This document shows positions 8,401 through 15,535 of a stretch of DNA of 18,737 bases, piece by piece. Position numbers and translations under genes: made by a program. The notes under the pieces are model-generated. The model was not told the DNA's origin and ran no database searches. It was given only the letters and a program-made list of their open reading frames with translations. Location: NCBI GenBank assembly GCA_030536165.1, contig JAUNQM010000004.1:1-18737 (forward strand), given 5' to 3'. Positions within the stretch are counted from its first letter, which is position 1; each line of letters opens with the position of its first letter. The stretch is from Prevotellaceae bacterium. GTDB lineage: Bacteria; Bacteroidota; Bacteroidia; Bacteroidales; Bacteroidaceae.

Positions 8401-9221
8401 ATTTTGAGATTAGCGATAAGAGGAAAAACGAAACTCTCCTCGATGCGCTGATGCTATACGGCAACCGCTATCAGGTGGCAAAGAACGAGGAACAAAACTC
8501 ACTGTTCGGTGGGTTCGATGCAATAGAGATAGCAACCCCTGTGGTGCCTGATGCTCCTGAATGGAATGCAATAGAACGACTGAATAAGGAAAAGGAACTT
8601 ATAGGCATCTATCTCTCTGCCCATCCGCTCGATGAGTTCTCGATAGTGCTTGAGAAGAAATGCAACATAGCATGTAAGGACCTCGATAATGTAGAAGTCT
8701 TGGATAAATTGAATACTGTGACATTCGGTGGTATCGTCACAGCATCGGAAGAAAGAATGACAAAGGCAGGTAAGCCTTACGGGAGAATCTCAATGGAGGA
8801 CTACAATGGTGTGGGTTCTTTTGCTTTGTTTGATGCCAACTGGACAAACTTCAGTAATATGTTCCATGTAGGATATCCTATATATGTAGTCGGCAAATAT
8901 GCTAAGACACGGCAATACAGCGAAAGGAAATCGCTGGTTATTGATAGCGTCTGCATGCTTTCCGATGCCCAGGCAAAACAGGTTGAGAAGTTTACCATTA
9001 GGTTGAACAGCGACAAAATCGACGAAACCTTTGTCGAAGACCTGAACGTGCTGGTTGACGAAAACAAGGGCACAGTGCCATTGTGGTTTGATATATACGA
9101 GCCTATACACAACCAGACAATCGCAACGAGAAGTACCGACAAGTACGTGACTCTTAATAGAAAGCTCACCCAATTCCTCAATGGAAAGGAGGAAGATGGC
9201 ATTGATTACTATTTGAGTTAG
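5493..9221 (+). CDS. dnaE: DNA polymerase III alpha subunit
   Basis: The catalytic subunit of the replicative polymerase, 1242 residues from the chosen start (E. coli: 1160). The PHP domain opens with HLHVHTHYSILDG (residues 6-18), keeping the metal-site histidines. The polymerase core has GPGRGSAAGSVVAY and the motif PDIDVDFDDD, with catalytic Asp471 and Asp473; the third aspartate is Asp638 in GLIKMDFLGLKTLS. A helix-hairpin-helix region lies near residue 904 (LAAIKGMGASAAE). A clamp-binding motif, QNSLFG, is at 1001-1006, and an OB-fold follows at about 1070-1150. The start at 5493 is preferred over a longer frame from 5427 because the upstream codons overlap the promoter and are unlike the family. 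It appears to be transcribed from its own promoter. Confidence 0.97.
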   Translation: MHDFIHLHVHTHYSILDGAASVPQLVDKAVGNGMRGMAITDHGNMFGVKELFNYCKKLNKGRKEEGLPPFVPIFGCEVYVANTTKESQQRELGDNRRYHLILLAKNATGYHNLIKIVSNAWVDGFYGKPRTDHNDIEKYHEGIICSSACLAGEIPQRILEGNVEEAERLIEWYKGIFGEDYYLELMRHEVTNPEVRANRETYPEQKRVNDVLLELAKKHNVKVICTNDSHFVNEENGESHDRLICLNTGRKVNDADRMLYTKQEWFKTREEMNALFADVPESLENTIEILEKCETYDIDHAPIMPNYEIPAEFGTEEEYRQRITEKELYDEFTRDENGNEIMSAEEAEKKIKKLGGYDKLYRIKFEADYLRHLSLEGAKMKYGDPVPENVLEQIKFELHVMKTMGFPGYFLIVQDYINTARKKLDVWVGPGRGSAAGSVVAYCLDITRIDPLKYNLLFERFLNPDRISLPDIDVDFDDDGRGKVLEYVTQKYGEERVAHIITYGTMATKNAIKDVARVQDVPLDIVNRLCKAIPDHLPEVNGKEAKMNIPNVVKYVPEIKAAAESSMPMLRDTMKYAQMLENNVRGTGVHACGVIICGDDITNWVPVSMAEDKASKERVRCTQYDGHVIEDTGLIKMDFLGLKTLSIQKEAVENIKESLDIDLDIDHIDIDDELTYKLYCDGNTVGTFQFESPGMRKYLRELQPSKFEDLIAMNALYRPGPMDYIPQFIKRKHGIEPIEYDIPIMEKYLKDTYGITVYQEQVMLLSRLLANFTRGQSDTLRKAMGKKMKSKMDELKTKFLAGGKENGHEEKTLLKIWADWEKFASYAFNKSHAACYSWVSYQTAYLKAHYPSQYMAAVMSRSLADIAEVSKLMDECKANGIDTLGPDVNESRLNFSVNKHNQIRFGLAAIKGMGASAAESVITEREKNGQYKSVFDFVERVNLSACNRRCVEALIYSGALDSFGIRREQYFEISDKRKNETLLDALMLYGNRYQVAKNEEQNSLFGGFDAIEIATPVVPDAPEWNAIERLNKEKELIGIYLSAHPLDEFSIVLEKKCNIACKDLDNVEVLDKLNTVTFGGIVTASEERMTKAGKPYGRISMEDYNGVGSFALFDANWTNFSNMFHVGYPIYVVGKYAKTRQYSERKSLVIDSVCMLSDAQAKQVEKFTIRLNSDKIDETFVEDLNVLVDENKGTVPLWFDIYEPIHNQTIATRSTDKYVTLNRKLTQFLNGKEEDGIDYYLS

Positions 9222-9325
9222 AAGATAAGAATTGAAGGTTTGGGTAAATAGATTTTCTAAAGAGAATACAAAACAACATTCGCTAAAAATACAGATAAAT
9301 TCATTAAATAATAGAAATAAAAATC

Positions 9326-9643
9326 ATGGAAGTAACGATTACAACTGAAAATTTTGAGGAGTACAAGAACGGTTCGACTCCTTTAGTGTTAGACTTTTGG
9401 GCAACTTGGTGTGGCCCTTGCCGTGCAATCAGCCCTATTTTGACCGAACTGGCTCAGCAGTTTGAAGGAAAGGTTATCCTGGGCAAATGTGATGTTGAGG
9501 ATAATGACGACCTTGCAGCTGAGTTTGGCATTAGAAACATCCCTACAGTTCTGTTCTTCAAGAATGGGGAAATGGTTGACAAGTATGTTGGTGCTGCTCC
9601 AAAACAGGTGTTCGAGGAGAAGTTTAACAATCTCGTAGGTTAA
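9326..9643 (+). CDS. trxA: Thioredoxin
   Basis: This is a 105-residue cytoplasmic thiol-disulfide oxidoreductase of standard length, with no signal peptide. It has the canonical active site WCGPC (Cys29, Cys32) in FWATWCGPCRAISP, the buried Asp23 and the cis-proline segment NIPTVLFF. It reduces protein disulfides such as those of ribonucleotide reductase and peroxidases, and is itself reduced by the product of the next gene, which begins two bases after its stop. The 104-base gap after dnaE shows no convincing TAnnTTTG box, so its promoter was not located. Confidence 0.96.
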   Translation: MEVTITTENFEEYKNGSTPLVLDFWATWCGPCRAISPILTELAQQFEGKVILGKCDVEDNDDLAAEFGIRNIPTVLFFKNGEMVDKYVGAAPKQVFEEKFNNLVG

Positions 9644-9645
9644 TC

Positions 9646-10605
9646 ATGGAACAGGCTAAATGCTTGATTATAGGCAGTGGACCTGCTGGCTATACAGCCG
9701 CAATCTACGCGAGCAGAGCTAATCTTAAACCGATTCTGTACTCAGGACTTCTGCCTGGCGGACAGCTCACTCAGACCACTGAGGTTGAGAATTTCCCTGG
9801 TTATCCGCAGGGAGTTGATGGCAATCAGATGATGATGGATTTGCGTGAGCAGGCCCTAAGGTTTGGTGCCGACATCCGCGATGGCTCTATCACAGCCTTT
9901 TGTATGCCCGCAGAAAAGGGTGGCGCATTCGTTGCTAAGGCAGAAGATGGTGCTGAAATAGAGGCGCAGACGGTGATAATTGCCACTGGCGCGAGCGCAA
10001 AATATCTTGGACTTGCCGACGAAGAAAAGTACCGCGGAATGGGTGTGAGTGCCTGTGCTACATGCGATGGTTTCTTCTACAGAAAGAAAACAGTGGCAGT
10101 TGTGGGCGGTGGCGACACTGCTTGCGAAGATGCCCTCTACCTCTCGCATCTTGCAAAGAAGGTCTATATGATTGTGCGCAAGCCATTTCTTCGTGCGTCT
10201 AAGGTCATGCAAGAACGTGTGTTTGAGGCTGAGAACATTGAAGTTCTCTTTGAACACAACACTGTCGGACTGTTTGGTGAAGACGGTGTAGAGGGTGCGC
10301 ATCTCGTAAAGAGAAAGGGCGAGAGCGACGAAACAATGGTCGATATTGCCATCGATGGTTTCTTCCTCGCCATTGGTCATCACCCTAACTCAGAACTGTT
10401 CAAGGATTACGTTGGCACAGATGAGAACGGCTTTATCCGCACTGTGGCAGGCCGTCCGCACGTAATCGACGCCGCAGGAAACGCAATCCCAGGACTCTTT
10501 GCAGCAGGCGACGTGGCTGACCCTATCTATCGTCAGGCAATCGTAGCGGCTGCATCGGGGTGCAAGGCTGCAATGGAAGTGGAGAGATTTCTTGCAGGAA
10601 GCTAA
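9646..10605 (+). CDS. trxB: Thioredoxin reductase (NADPH)
   Basis: This 319-residue flavoprotein transfers electrons from NADPH through FAD and a redox-active disulfide to thioredoxin. The FAD-binding GSGPAG is at residues 10-15, the redox disulfide CATC at Cys137 and Cys140, the NADPH-binding GGGDTACEDA from about residue 154, and the second FAD motif GLFAAGDVADPIYRQ near the C terminus. Length and motif order are those of the low-molecular-weight bacterial enzyme. It starts two bases after trxA, so the two are translated from one message. A small dyad, CCGA (10606-10609) with TCGG (10614-10617), begins immediately after its stop. Confidence 0.96.
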   Translation: MEQAKCLIIGSGPAGYTAAIYASRANLKPILYSGLLPGGQLTQTTEVENFPGYPQGVDGNQMMMDLREQALRFGADIRDGSITAFCMPAEKGGAFVAKAEDGAEIEAQTVIIATGASAKYLGLADEEKYRGMGVSACATCDGFFYRKKTVAVVGGGDTACEDALYLSHLAKKVYMIVRKPFLRASKVMQERVFEAENIEVLFEHNTVGLFGEDGVEGAHLVKRKGESDETMVDIAIDGFFLAIGHHPNSELFKDYVGTDENGFIRTVAGRPHVIDAAGNAIPGLFAAGDVADPIYRQAIVAAASGCKAAMEVERFLAGS

Positions 10606-10907
10606 CCGACTTTTCGGCAATATTGACACTGTCTGTCACTAATAAAAAACCGACATTTCGTTATGCTTTTCGCAAGTCAACGCATATACTCGATAAAAAG
10701 TTGATACAACTTTTGACCGAAAGTTGATACAACTTTTTGCGGAGTTAAACGGACAACTCGCAAAAAGCATATTGGCGAGTTGCACGATGATATGCGATAA
10801 AGTGCCTCAGGCTACCTTTCATCCGCAGGTCGTAAACATGATTTCCGCCTGTGGTGGGAGTGGAAGAAGATTTGAACTCTGAGATATACAAAAACAGCGA
10901 ATTAGGA
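10606..10907. other. Gene-free intergenic region before the T9SS plug gene
   Basis: This 302-base stretch has no credible gene. It holds the nested inverted repeats at 10663-10795, listed separately. A small dyad, TGACA...TGTCA, lies near 10623. A frame beginning at 10851 runs into the downstream gene, but its first 19 codons precede the signal peptide and are not regarded as coding. No TAnnTTTG promoter box was seen. Confidence 0.6.
10663..10795. repeat. Compound inverted-repeat element with tandem palindromes
   Basis: Outer arms 10663-10677 and 10756-10770 pair at 13 of 15 positions. Inside are two tandem palindromes about 23 bases apart: AAAAGTTGATACAACTTTT (10696-10714) and AAAGTTGATACAACTTT (10720-10736). 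The arm containing AACTCGC (10755-10761) could instead pair with 10734-10746, giving 12 base pairs with one bulged G, or with GCGAGTT at 10775-10781. GCATAT (10767-10772) also faces ATATGC (10790-10795). The alternatives are mutually exclusive. No run of T follows a stem, so a simple terminator is not supported. Confidence 0.7.
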
Positions 10908-12152
10908 ATGAAGAAACTTGCTGCTATTATCATCCTCCTCGTCGTATCAATGACAGCGATGGGGCAGAGAAATGAAATCTACAATGAGCGTATCAAGTCG
11001 ATACAGGTCATTGTTAATGGTGAGTGGACCGAGAATCCGCCCATTATGCACCTTCGTTCCCGCGACGAGCTGTATATTGGTTTCGACGACCTGACCCATA
11101 CATACCACAGATACATCTATAGGATAGAGCATTGCGAGGCCGACTGGACGGTTTCTGACCAGATATTTGAGAGTGATTTCCTCAACGGATTTAACGGAAA
11201 CCCGATAGAAGACGATGCCGAAGAAAGCATCAATACGACCGTGCTCTACAACCACTATTCCATTTCGCTGCCAAACGAAAACTGCTCGTTGAAGTTGAGT
11301 GGCAACTATAAACTCACTGTCTATGACGAGGGCAACGACAACGAAAAGATGTTCACCGTGTGTTTCATGGTGGCGGAGCAGGGTATGAGTTCATCGCTCG
11401 GAGTGACGGCTAATACCGACCTGACCGTGCGCAAACAGCATCAACAGGTGGAGATGAATGTGTCGTTTGGCAACTTTATTGTCACCGACTATGAGCGCCA
11501 ATTATATACTGTGGTGCTGCAGAATGCGCGTTGGGACAATGCCGTGGTCAATCCGAAACCTTCGTTTATACGTCGCGACGGCCTTCAGTGGACGCATAAT
11601 CGCAACCTTATTTTCGATGCTGGCAACGAATATATGAAGTTTGAAATGTTTGATGCACATAGACTTTCTCTCAACATTGACCATCGTCGCGTCATTGAAG
11701 ACTACTACCACACATTCCTTATGCCTAACGAAGAACGCCGCAACTACCTATACGACGAGGATGCTGACGGTGCTTTTGTGATTAGAAACAGCGACTACTA
11801 CGACATCAACCGCACCTGCGACTATGAGTTTGTGCATTATCAGATACATTCGCCGCGCGTTATGGGCGACGTCTATCTCAATGGCGTGTGGACAAACGAC
11901 CAGTTTACCGATGAATACAAGATGACGTTCAATCCCCAGCTTGATGCCTACGAGGCTGTAGTTTTGCAGAAACAAGGCTACTACAACTATCAGGCATTGG
12001 TGCTCGATAAGAATGGAAATGCGCATCCGCTGCCAGCACAAGGCAACTTCTATGAGACCGAGAACAGCTATCAGGCACTCATATATTATAAAGGTAATGC
12101 TGACCGAACTTGGCGATTAGTAAGCTACTGCAATGTGAAATATAAGCAATAG
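10908..12152 (+). CDS. Type IX secretion system plug-like protein (DUF5103 family)
   Basis: The 414-residue product has a signal peptide (residues 1-20, MKKLAAIIILLVVSMTAMGQ) and an exported beta-rich body. The opening after cleavage (RIKSIQVIVNGEW, then HLRSRDELYIGFDDL, YRYIYRIEHCEADW) is typical of the family first called DUF5103 and later named for the Plug protein that closes the SprA translocon of the type IX secretion system. The start at 10908 places the signal peptide at the N terminus; an earlier in-frame GTG/ATG region from 10851 would bury it. No other T9SS gene is in the window, so a secretion role here rests on family membership alone. It ends just before array B and the sugar operon. 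Confidence 0.75.
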   Translation: MKKLAAIIILLVVSMTAMGQRNEIYNERIKSIQVIVNGEWTENPPIMHLRSRDELYIGFDDLTHTYHRYIYRIEHCEADWTVSDQIFESDFLNGFNGNPIEDDAEESINTTVLYNHYSISLPNENCSLKLSGNYKLTVYDEGNDNEKMFTVCFMVAEQGMSSSLGVTANTDLTVRKQHQQVEMNVSFGNFIVTDYERQLYTVVLQNARWDNAVVNPKPSFIRRDGLQWTHNRNLIFDAGNEYMKFEMFDAHRLSLNIDHRRVIEDYYHTFLMPNEERRNYLYDEDADGAFVIRNSDYYDINRTCDYEFVHYQIHSPRVMGDVYLNGVWTNDQFTDEYKMTFNPQLDAYEAVVLQKQGYYNYQALVLDKNGNAHPLPAQGNFYETENSYQALIYYKGNADRTWRLVSYCNVKYKQ

Positions 12153-12158
12153 CCCTCC

Positions 12159-12189
12159 CTAGAATATCTAGAAAACCTAGAATAGCTAG
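12159..12189. repeat. 9-base-pitch CTAG array B
   Basis: Four CTAG cores start at 12159, 12168, 12177 and 12186, a pitch of exactly 9 bases. The units are CTAGAATAT, CTAGAAAAC and CTAGAATAG, followed by CTAGG. It lies in the 81-base gap directly upstream of the transketolase operon. Confidence 0.85.
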
Positions 12190-12233
12190 GCCATAAAGAT
12201 GAAATTAAGTAACTCTAACATAATATAAAAGAT

Positions 12234-13061
12234 ATGAACATTAATCAACTAAAACTTCAGGCAGAGAAAGACCGTAGGAGACTTATAGAGATCATCTACA
12301 GTGCCAATGCCGGACATACAGGCGGCGACTTGTCTTGCCTTAATGTGATGACGGCATTGTATTTTGACATCATGAACATCGACCCAAAAGACCCAAAGAT
12401 GGCATCGCGCGACCGTTTCGTGCTTTCAAAAGGTCATTGTGTCGAGGCTCTGTACGTGACACTTGAGGCTCGAGGCTTCATCGAGAAAGAACTTGTTGAC
12501 ACATTAGGCCAATACCTTTCACCGCTTGCTGGACATCCGACTATCGAAGTGCCAGGCATCGAAGTGAACTCAGGTGCTCTCGGTCATGGACTTCCAATAG
12601 GCATCGGTATGGCTATGGCAGCAAAGATGGATGGCAAGGCTTATAAGACATTCGTGCTTATGGGCGACGGCGAACAAGGCGAAGGCAGCATCTATGAAGC
12701 TGCTATGGCAGGCTCGCATTACAAACTCGACAACCTTGTGGCAATCATCGACCGCAATATGCTACAGATATCTGGCTGCACGGAAGACGTTATGTCGCTC
12801 GAAGATATGAACGCACGTTGGACAGCTTTCGGATGGGATGTAATCGAAATCAACGGCGACGAGATGGAAGATATCATTGCAAAGTTCAATGCCATCGACT
12901 ACACCAATGGCAAGCCGCACCTTATCATCTCGCACACAACGAAAGGCAAGGGCGTAAGCTACATGGAGAACGTGGCAAAGTGGCATCATGGCGTGCCAAC
13001 AGAGGAACAGTATATTCAGGCACTAAACGAAATTGATGAAAGGATAAAGAATTATGAGTAA
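12234..13061 (+). CDS. Transketolase-family N-terminal subunit (thiamine diphosphate-binding)
   Basis: The 275-residue protein is the N-terminal half of a transketolase, here a separate gene. The thiamine diphosphate motif runs from GDG (residues 144-146, in MGDGEQGEGSIYEAAMAGSH) to Asn175 in IIDRNMLQISG. Other family blocks are SANAGHTGGDLSCL near the N terminus and FVLSKGH. With the next gene it would form a functional enzyme that moves a two-carbon ketol unit between sugar phosphates. The reading frames overlap by eight bases (ATGAGTAA), implying translational coupling and equal subunit supply. The downstream sugar kinase and isomerase suggest a dedicated catabolic enzyme, like the apulose-4-phosphate transketolase subunits AptA/AptB, rather than the housekeeping enzyme. 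That assignment is inferred. Confidence 0.92.
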   Translation: MNINQLKLQAEKDRRRLIEIIYSANAGHTGGDLSCLNVMTALYFDIMNIDPKDPKMASRDRFVLSKGHCVEALYVTLEARGFIEKELVDTLGQYLSPLAGHPTIEVPGIEVNSGALGHGLPIGIGMAMAAKMDGKAYKTFVLMGDGEQGEGSIYEAAMAGSHYKLDNLVAIIDRNMLQISGCTEDVMSLEDMNARWTAFGWDVIEINGDEMEDIIAKFNAIDYTNGKPHLIISHTTKGKGVSYMENVAKWHHGVPTEEQYIQALNEIDERIKNYE

Positions 13062-13995
13062 TATTGCATGCAGAAAAGCCTTTACTGACACATTGCTTCA
13101 GTTGGCAAAGGAAGATAAAGATATAATCGCAGTAACGACAGACGCACGTGGTTCGGTGACACTCAATGACTTCGCAAACGAACTGCCTGAGCAACTTGTG
13201 GAATGTGGCATAGCAGAGCAGGATGCAGTAGGCATCTCGGCAGGTCTTGCACATAGCGGAAAGAAAGTGTTCTGCTGCGGACCGGCATGTTTCTATGTGG
13301 CTCGCTCGTTGGAACAGGTAAAGGTCGATATGGCTTACAGTAAGAATCCTGTAACGATACTTGGCGTGTCAGGTGGCGTGGCTTATGGTGCGCTTGGCGC
13401 AACTCACCACAGTCTGCACGATATAGCAGTGCTGCGATGCTTCCCTGGCATGAACATATTCCTGCCATGCGATGCACGTCAGACGCAGAAACTCGTGAAG
13501 AAACTTGTAGATTTCAATGAACCTGCATACGTGCGCGTTGGTCGTGCCGGTGTGCCTGAGGTTTATGAGAATGATGATTTTGAATTTGAGTTTGGCAAGG
13601 CTATTCAACTTCTCGATGGCAACGACATTACTATTATTGCTGCAGGTGAAACGGTATATCATGCATTCGAAGCCGGCAAGCAGTTGGCAGAGAAGGGCAT
13701 CAAGGCAAGAGTTCTCGACTGCTCAAGCATAAAGCCTTTCGATGCGGAAGCAGTAAAGAGGGCTGCACGCGAGACAGGACGCATTGTCACTGTCGAGGAA
13801 CATTCACAGTTTGGTGGACTTGGCGGTATCGTTACCGAGACATTAGCCGAGAATCCTGTGCCAGTGAAGATACTTGGCATACCAGACGAGAATGTTGTTC
13901 ATGGTTCAAACAAAGAAATCTTCCATCACTATGGTCTTGATGCAGAAGGCATCGTTGCTACAGTAATGAAATTCATGTCTAATCTCGTCGAATAA
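13054..13995 (+). CDS. Transketolase-family C-terminal subunit
   Basis: This 313-residue protein carries the pyrimidine-binding and C-terminal domains of transketolase. The conserved catalytic glutamate that activates the cofactor is Glu55 in ECGIAEQDAVGISAGLA. Further family blocks are GGVAYGALGATHHSLHD and RVGRAG, and the C-terminal domain contains VTVEEHSQFGGLGG. The size and the eight-base overlap with the N-terminal subunit fit the split transketolases found in many anaerobes. The FGGY kinase begins 12 bases after its stop, so all four genes appear to be in one operon. Similar pairs include 1-deoxy-xylulose-5-phosphate synthase-like and sulfosugar transketolases, so the donor substrate is uncertain. 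Confidence 0.92.
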   Translation: MSNIACRKAFTDTLLQLAKEDKDIIAVTTDARGSVTLNDFANELPEQLVECGIAEQDAVGISAGLAHSGKKVFCCGPACFYVARSLEQVKVDMAYSKNPVTILGVSGGVAYGALGATHHSLHDIAVLRCFPGMNIFLPCDARQTQKLVKKLVDFNEPAYVRVGRAGVPEVYENDDFEFEFGKAIQLLDGNDITIIAAGETVYHAFEAGKQLAEKGIKARVLDCSSIKPFDAEAVKRAARETGRIVTVEEHSQFGGLGGIVTETLAENPVPVKILGIPDENVVHGSNKEIFHHYGLDAEGIVATVMKFMSNLVE

Positions 13996-14007
13996 TCGAA
14001 CAAGATA

Positions 14008-15480
14008 ATGAAGGTAATAGCTATTGACCAAAGCACGTCTGCAACCAAGGCGTTGCTGTTCGACGAGCAGGGCAAACTCCTCCGCAATGCAAGCAAGGAG
14101 CATCAGCAGTTCTATCCGAAGAGTGGTTGGGTAGAACATGATGCTGAGGAAATCTATGCCAATACGGTTAGCGTGATAAAGGAACTCGTAGGCAAGGATA
14201 CTGACGAAGACTATTCCCTTGCAATCACCAATCAGCGTGAGACGGTGGTGGTATGGGACAAACGCAACGGACTTCCTGTCACTAATGCTGTCGTATGGCA
14301 GTGCATGCGTGGTGCTGAGATATGTGAAAACCTCAGGGCAAACGGCTACTCCATGATGGTGCAGGAAAAGAGCGGTTTGCTTATCGACCCTTATTTCGCA
14401 GGCAGTGGTGCTAAGTGGATTCTTGACAATGTGCCTAATGCACGCGAAGATTCGGAGGCAGGTCATCTGCTTATGGGCACAATCGATTCGTGGCTGATAT
14501 GGAAACTCACGAATGGAGCTGTGCATGCTACCGACTATACGAATGCGTCACGCACGATGCTGTTCAACATCCACACTCTTGACTGGGATGACGACTTGCT
14601 CCGTATGCTCACCATTCCTCGCACGATGATGGCAAAGCCTTTGCCTTGTGATGCGGTCTTTGGCGAGACTACAATAGAAGGACTGTTCGCTACTCCTATA
14701 AAGATTGCAGGTGTTTTGGGCGACAGTCATGGTGCGTTAGCAGGTCAGATGTGCTTTACTGAAGGTTTAGGAAAGGCTACATACGGCACAGGTTCGTCTG
14801 TCATGGTTAATATAGGCGAGAAGTTCTCTGCCGCGCCTTCAGGACTTGTGACGAGCGTTGGTTTCGCAGCACTGGGAAAGGTGTTCTATGCTTTTGAAGG
14901 GAATATTCATTGCACGGGTGCTACTATCAAATGGGTGAAAGACCAACTCGGCATGATTAGTGATTCGGCTGAATGTGAACGCGTGGCAACATCGGTCGAG
15001 GACAACGGTGGCGTCTATATGATTCCAGCCTTTGCTGGTCTTGGTGCTCCGTGGTGGAAGCCAGACGCAAAGGGCGCAATCGTCGGACTCACACTTTCTT
15101 CAACAAAGAGCCACATCATACGTGCTGCCGTTGAAAGCATTGCTTTCCAGGTAACAGACCTAATAAAGACGATGACAGAGACCGCAGGCGTATTGCTGAA
15201 AGAGATACGAGTAGATGGCGGTCCAACGAAAAACATGTTCCTCATGCAACTGCAAGCCGACTTGCTTCAGGTGCCTGTGGTTCGCAGTGAAGTGGAAGAT
15301 GCGTCAGCCTTTGGTGCTTTCGTAATGAATGGCTTCGCACGCAAGCAGTGGACTTCATTCGAAGAAGCCGCTGCAATATGGAAGGGTGAAGAAGGCATTT
15401 CTCCGAAGAAAGAGAACTTTGAAGCAACCGTAAACAACTACTTCGGCTGGACTAAAGCCGTTGGACAACTTATTAAATAG
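14008..15480 (+). CDS. FGGY-family carbohydrate kinase (substrate uncertain; candidate apulose kinase)
   Basis: This 490-residue ATP-dependent kinase has the actin-like two-domain FGGY fold. The phosphate-1 loop is AIDQSTSATKALLFD at the N terminus, the catalytic aspartate is Asp239 in LGDSHGALAGQ, and the second domain has YGTGSSVMVNIG and VDGGPTKNMFLMQLQADLL. The N-terminal half (FYPKSGWVEHDAEEIYAN) resembles glycerol kinase more than xylulokinase, but glycerol kinase does not normally sit with a transketolase and a fucose-type isomerase. In this operon the likely substrate is the ketose made by the downstream isomerase, and the product would feed the split transketolase. D-apulose is the best-fitting described substrate; D-xylulose, L-ribulose and L-fuculose are alternatives. 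Confidence 0.88.
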   Translation: MKVIAIDQSTSATKALLFDEQGKLLRNASKEHQQFYPKSGWVEHDAEEIYANTVSVIKELVGKDTDEDYSLAITNQRETVVVWDKRNGLPVTNAVVWQCMRGAEICENLRANGYSMMVQEKSGLLIDPYFAGSGAKWILDNVPNAREDSEAGHLLMGTIDSWLIWKLTNGAVHATDYTNASRTMLFNIHTLDWDDDLLRMLTIPRTMMAKPLPCDAVFGETTIEGLFATPIKIAGVLGDSHGALAGQMCFTEGLGKATYGTGSSVMVNIGEKFSAAPSGLVTSVGFAALGKVFYAFEGNIHCTGATIKWVKDQLGMISDSAECERVATSVEDNGGVYMIPAFAGLGAPWWKPDAKGAIVGLTLSSTKSHIIRAAVESIAFQVTDLIKTMTETAGVLLKEIRVDGGPTKNMFLMQLQADLLQVPVVRSEVEDASAFGAFVMNGFARKQWTSFEEAAAIWKGEEGISPKKENFEATVNNYFGWTKAVGQLIK

Positions 15481-15486
15481 GAATAT

Positions 15487-15535
15487 CTATAACAACTATA
15501 ATTACTATAGCAACTATATAAAAACTCAAAACTAT
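15487..15535. repeat. 9-base-pitch CTAT array C, reaching the isomerase start codon
   Basis: CTAT cores start at 15487, 15496, 15505 and 15514 with an exact 9-base pitch. A degenerate unit follows, and CTATGG at 15532 is again in phase, with the ATG of the isomerase (15534-15536) inside it. The array occupies the 53-base gap between kinase and isomerase and would therefore be transcribed. Confidence 0.75.

Noticed and set aside
9222..9325. Promoter for trxA with TAGATTTT near 9249
   Set aside because: The last base of the -7 box does not match and no TTTG is placed at the required 18-21 base distance.
10853..10880. tRNA 3'-end-like sequence on the minus strand (TTCAAAT loop followed by CACTCCCACCA)
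   Set aside because: The T-stem pairs at only about three of five positions, the spacing to the CCA is off by a base, and no matching acceptor 5' strand, anticodon arm or D arm was found on the upstream side. It may be coincidence or a very decayed fragment or attachment site.
10851..10907. Upstream extension of the plug-like protein by 19 codons
   Set aside because: It would place charged residues ahead of an otherwise good signal peptide starting at 10908.
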